Part shown: positions 59,701 to 64,000 of the stretch, piece after piece
How the letters are laid out: every line of letters starts with the position of its first letter
How positions within the stretch are numbered: the stretch's first letter is position 1
Origin: Neodontobutis hainanensis
Lineage: Eukaryota; Chordata; Actinopteri; Gobiiformes; Odontobutidae
NCBI GenBank assembly: GCA_024349245.1
Contig: JALDNG010000041.1
Span: forward strand, 7,523,501-7,587,500
Direction of reading: 5' to 3'
Length of the DNA stretch: 64,000 bases
Notes under the pieces: generated by a model
What the model was told of the DNA's origin: nothing
The model's database searches: none
What the model saw: the letters and a program-made list of their open reading frames with translations, nothing else
Made by a program: the position numbers and the translations under genes

Positions 59701-61189
59701 TTTGCCCCTCTGTCCCAATCTGGATAGTGGGTACTGTTGCAAACATCCAACCTGCAGTCAAATGTTTGAGTGACGATTAACTGGACCTTAGCCCGATATG
59801 TGATTCTGGGCCGACTCCATAGACTCACCCTGACCCCGGCTTCTATCATTCAGTTGAATGAGCTGTCCTTCCTGCTGATATTAAAGGGGCATGGGTCCTA
59901 CTGCTGCACAAGGCCAAAACATCTAGTGTGCAACAACTGTGGGTATGTCATCTAACAGCACAATGACTAACATATTACCCAAAGAGTCCAACTGTAGTGT
60001 GTATTGTTTAGTCGGCACAAACAGAGTGAGGTTTATGTCAGTTTTAATTGTAGTGTGTATCTGTTTGTCAGCTATTATTTCAAACATAACGCTATGAATT
60101 CATCGTTCTGAAGCACTGCACAACAACACATATCCACAACCATCACTGCACTTGCCGTGTGTTGTAAAGGGTCTCTTATTTATTGTGTCCTTATACAAAG
60201 TCAGCCACACACAATAGCCGAGGTGTGACTACCCGCAGAGTGACTCAGCTCAGTGAAGTGCTAATGTGAAGGAGCGGGTTTGGCCCAGCTCCATGTTATA
60301 TCTGTGAGGAGTAGTGATGGGTTTGTGCCCTTGTGACTTGTGGTGGGAGAGCAGTACAGCATAATGGATTTAATGAGGCTGGAGAATGGGCTGTGAAATA
60401 AATACTACCCCCTGAAAGGATGTGCGGCAAACAGACTGTGGAGAAGTGTGACATTTCCCAGTGTATATTTGTAAGACTTATTATATTTTAAGTTGTCCAA
60501 GACAGATATATGAGGCAATGGCTTCTGCGAGACAATAAAAACTGGGACAGCAGTGCATTGTAAAGCCGAAAGTCCAATTATTTCTAAAAATAAATGTGCT
60601 CTGTGCAGACTAAACTAATTTATTACCCAGTTATGTCTGTGAGAATTCATCTAGAATGCTGAATTACTTTTCTGTCAAAGCCCACCAGCCAAAGGTTCAC
60701 TTAAATAGCCCTTTGGAATAACCCCCTAATGTGTGTCCTGTTCCCCTGCGCCTCCCATAATACGACTTTACGCAAAATATAATTGTTAGTAAATTCTGGA
60801 TCTTGAAGCTAAATTATAATAAGCTTTAATAATAAAATAAATTGTGGGGCTAGTATTTATTGATTGTTTCAATCTGAAGGGTCTTTAAAAAATAGCGTGT
60901 ATACAGACTTTTTAACATGTCAAACAGCATCGGTCTGTTATATCATATTGGACCACTAGATGGAGTGATGAGCTATTACAGTGGTCCTCAGTAGTGCACA
61001 TTTGCATATGGTCCATTAAAACATCAGGTTTCACAATGGGAGTCACTGAAAAGGCAAAACAGTAATTCAGAGTTCTGCTGTGTTGACACTAAGGAAATAC
61101 AATTTTATACAACACAGCTCTCTGTTTACCTGAATTTAATTTCAAAACTACAAATAATCCCTTGAAAATATTGGTATGCGTTCAATTAC
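59701..61189. other. Non-coding DNA, nothing definite
   Basis: Part of 60170-60480 is of even composition without repeat signature. A near match to the CTCF core (ccactagatggagt at about 60954) misses two positions. No gene recognised. Confidence 0.35.
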
Positions 61190-61600
61190 AGTTTTTTTCT
61201 AAATGCTAAGGAACTTGAAATCAGTTCTTTTCTAAACCACAGTTTCTGATACTTCACAAAATTCACAAAACCTGACCATTTGCCAAAACACTGCTGTTAT
61301 TATTGCTCATATTACGCATGTCAAAATGAACTGACATAACACACAACTTGGCAAAATACTATGCCCAACTGAGAGTATGTCATCAGCAAAGAGTGACAAA
61401 ACAAGCTCAGTAGAGCAAAGAAAACACAGCCTATTTTCTATACATGAAAAACCTTCAAAACCTTTACTTCATTTAACTCAGCTGTGCCCTGGCTCCACAT
61501 TGACTTTTAGCTTCAAACTTTAAGTTCATGTGTCAGTTGCGACTGCTGTAATTGTGTCTAACTTCTGCCTCCTGCACTTATCTATTTGCAGGACCTAAGG
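61190..61600. repeat. Possible interspersed DNA-element repeat, tentative
   Basis: Words such as cacaaaattcacaaaacctg, accatttgccaaaacactgc and aaccttcaaaacctttactt resemble a recurrent fish repeat, but I cannot place its ends or class. No coding capacity. Confidence 0.3.
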
Positions 61601-64000
61601 TAAAATGTTTTTTGATTGGGCAAAAAAGTGTTTAGTGCAATAAAGAGTTTCTTTAGCAGTGTTTAATCGGTGAATTGTGTTTTGTATGAACAAAACCTGA
61701 GACGTTTGGGTTTAAGCTGTTGGCTTGGTGAGAGAATAGGATCTTGCAAAAAACTGTAAAGTTTTATGGATGACTGGAAAACAATTTATTAGAACCGTCC
61801 TGTATTATACAAGCGCTGCCACTAAATAAGATTGCATTTTATTTAAATTAGCTTTATATATTATGTACAGGCCTAAGTGTCTATGTGTCTACGTGGAGGG
61901 TTGCTATAACATAAAAGTCTTTAATACAAGGGTTTCAGCAAACCTAATCTAATCAAATGAGTGACTCTAGAATTTTCTTTAGAAACAGCCCCCCTCTTAC
62001 AAACAATTAATTTCCTCACATTCCCATTTCCCCCAAAAATGGCTCAGCTTCCTTGTGGCCTGCCGTGGTCCGGCACATAACAAACTTTAATGTGCAGTCC
62101 ATTCTTTCAGTCTAACTCCAGTAGTTTAGTCATTGCAGAGTGGTTGGTCTAAATGTCGGTGTGACTCAGTCGGATCCACAGGCATAGCACAAAGAGACGA
62201 CGGGCCAAAAGCTTCCCACTGAGATCCCTGCTGCAGCCTTCAGTCCGGGACAAGGCAGCAATTAGTAATGATTAGTCCTTTGTTTCCGCTGCTAAAGGGA
62301 AGCTAACACTATAACTGCATGGGCATAACGTAAACCTCTTTCATGCTCCTTGACAAGATATTGGCAGGGATTTCTCTCAGTAACGTCACCAATTTACGTA
62401 CAACAGGGTAAAAAGACTGACCACTGCGCCTGTCTTTGATGCTGCAGTCTGTCGTCCCGTAAGAAACCAGAGCGGCTTCTGTGAAGTTTCTCTAATCTTA
62501 CAGTTCTGAATGTGCAAATGTGAATATTGTTCGCTATGTTGTGAGCGAGTTCTATGTGTTATGATACTGACGCAAACTAATTTACCAACAGCAATAAATA
62601 GAGGAATCTATCTCTACCAAGGTATTTACACAGTCGAGGAAAGACAAATAAAATATGAGCCTCACACTTATGTGAAATTGAAACCAAAAAGTTTGCCAAA
62701 TAAATAAAAAAATTGCATAAATAGACTCCATTTTATACAATCACTATTCTTGCATTGACCGCTATGAGCACATCTACAATAATATGGTGTTGATTTTAAT
62801 TAATCCTTCTCTTGCTAGCTCCCATCGTGTGATGACAGCACAGCCAGAAACAGGCCTATCCTATAACAAAAAGTACACATAGATGAAGAATTTAAGTGCT
62901 TAAGACTGCCCACAATTCTAGTTTCTTAATCATTATCGCTGGTTCTCAGGGCATTTTATATCTTACATTTGTCCATCTTTTTTGCATCCATCAGTGGTGG
63001 TTAATTTAATTCAGTCTCAAATAAATGGCCCAACTCTTTCACGTTATGGTCATCCAGTCCAGCAAACCTGAAAAATTGAAGAGGACTGGCAATGTTGAAC
63101 CCAACATTTACTTATATTTGGCTTTTCTGAAGTATGTCTTTCCATTTCGAAAATGTCATACTTCGCCACAGTTATAGTTTTGGGAGTATATTGGTAAATC
63201 CACATTCCACATGCCTTTATCAGCATTTATTGACTGTCCTGATTTTGCTTTGAGTTGGCAACTGTGTACCCAGGAGATACCGTTTTCAATTGGGCTTTTA
63301 ACATCAATAGAAAAAGTTTTTATATATATTTATGGAACGTATTGGACTTTATTAACGAGAAGGAGGAAGAGGTTTGTAGTAAGATCAATTGGATAATTTG
63401 CATATTTTTTTTGCACAAAGTTGTTCAGAAAGTGTTGTGAAATCAATAGAAGTGGGAATTGCAGACTCAGACTTCTCACTTCCAACCTTTTCTCATCTGT
63501 CAATCATCTTCCATTAAAACCCTTTACCTTTATCCTGTCTTCTCCTTTTATGTAATTTCTCCTTTGTTCCCAAATGCCCCATTCACAAGCCCCTTATTTT
63601 CATCCATCGCCGCCGTATTGTTATCTCCCTCCCACACCTCCTCTCTGCTGGACCCTGTCAGCCTCCCTTGTTGTTCCTCCCATTCTTCCTCTTACTGCTT
63701 TTCAGAGCTCATATTATCTCTGGTGGTTGACAACTCCTTAGAGCAAGTGGTATAATTGGACGGAGGAAGGTGTTCGCTCTCCGTGAGTCCTACCAAACCA
63801 TGGGCTTTAAGTGCTGAAAGTCACAATCAATGAACAATCCCTTTCCCGCTCCAGCTGTCTTCCCATATTCTTCATCTTTTCCGATTCGTTGCTTAACTCT
63901 CTGCTTAATTAGGCTGCTGCTGACACTTAGCGTTGGCAGTTTATTCACATGCTAAGTCCTTCCTGTGCATGTGAAGCTACGGTATTGATGCGTGTGTGTG
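61601..64000. other. Non-coding DNA, nothing definite
   Basis: AT-rich with a pyrimidine-rich + strand around 63520-63720 that gives a spurious 98-codon Ser/Pro/Leu frame. 62030-62500 is more balanced in composition. No gene, RNA or transposon terminus is recognised up to the window end. Confidence 0.4.

Noticed and set aside
63459..63755. 98-codon Ser/Pro/Leu-rich + frame
   Set aside because: Pyrimidine-rich DNA gives long stop-free stretches by chance; no domain seen.
1..64000. CRISPR array, bacterial operon or phage region
   Set aside because: No regularly spaced repeats, ribosome-binding sites or dense gene arrays; the content is that of a vertebrate chromosome.

Overview
This window looks like an AT-rich stretch of a ray-finned (teleost) fish nuclear chromosome. 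There are no bacterial-style gene arrays and no long open frames. What can be recognised is typical of fish genomes: L2/CR1-type, RTE-like and RNase H-bearing LINE pieces, tRNA-headed SINEs with a teleost-type core, hAT, Tc1 and PIF/Harbinger DNA-transposon remnants, a tyrosine-recombinase retroelement remnant, and a solo LTR. The repeat mix suggests a percomorph-type fish; this is inference, and the species cannot be read from the window.

Gene content is very low. The only evidence of a host gene is a set of three candidate exons on the + strand (5590-5617, 17675-17718, 18071-18189). They have good splice signals, join in one reading frame and end in a stop codon, with a possible ATTAAA poly(A) signal shortly downstream. 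I do not recognise the protein. If correct, about 5.6-18.3 kb is the 3' end of a long-intron gene, and the rest is intergenic or intronic DNA.

Layout. 1-5.6 kb: quiet DNA, an L2 3' fragment, and a hAT-like inverted-repeat element abutting a Tc1 transposase fragment. 5.6-18.3 kb: putative intron holding a decayed tyrosine-recombinase element, a SINE, a CTCF-like motif and an L2-type reverse transcriptase relic. 18.3-28 kb: two SINE pieces, a perfect 15-bp hairpin, an internally deleted LINE, a MITE-like repeat and a CA microsatellite. 28-41 kb: a complete solo LTR with target duplication, a collapsed LINE and the RNase H end of another LINE, then a SINE. 41-64 kb: more SINEs (one with an exact 11-bp target duplication), a hAT end, a Harbinger transposase tail beside a 48-bp foldback, a TAATC-rich palindrome and an L2 3' end.

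No intact mobile element and no convincing new biological system was found. All transposase, recombinase and reverse transcriptase relics carry frameshifts, deletions or lost key residues. The observations most worth checking are the phase-consistent exon chain, the nested hAT/Tc1 junction, the Harbinger/foldback region, the precise solo LTR, and a pair of convergent CTCF-consensus motifs. Most of the window is long non-coding DNA in which I see nothing definite; those stretches are listed so that the gaps are explicit.
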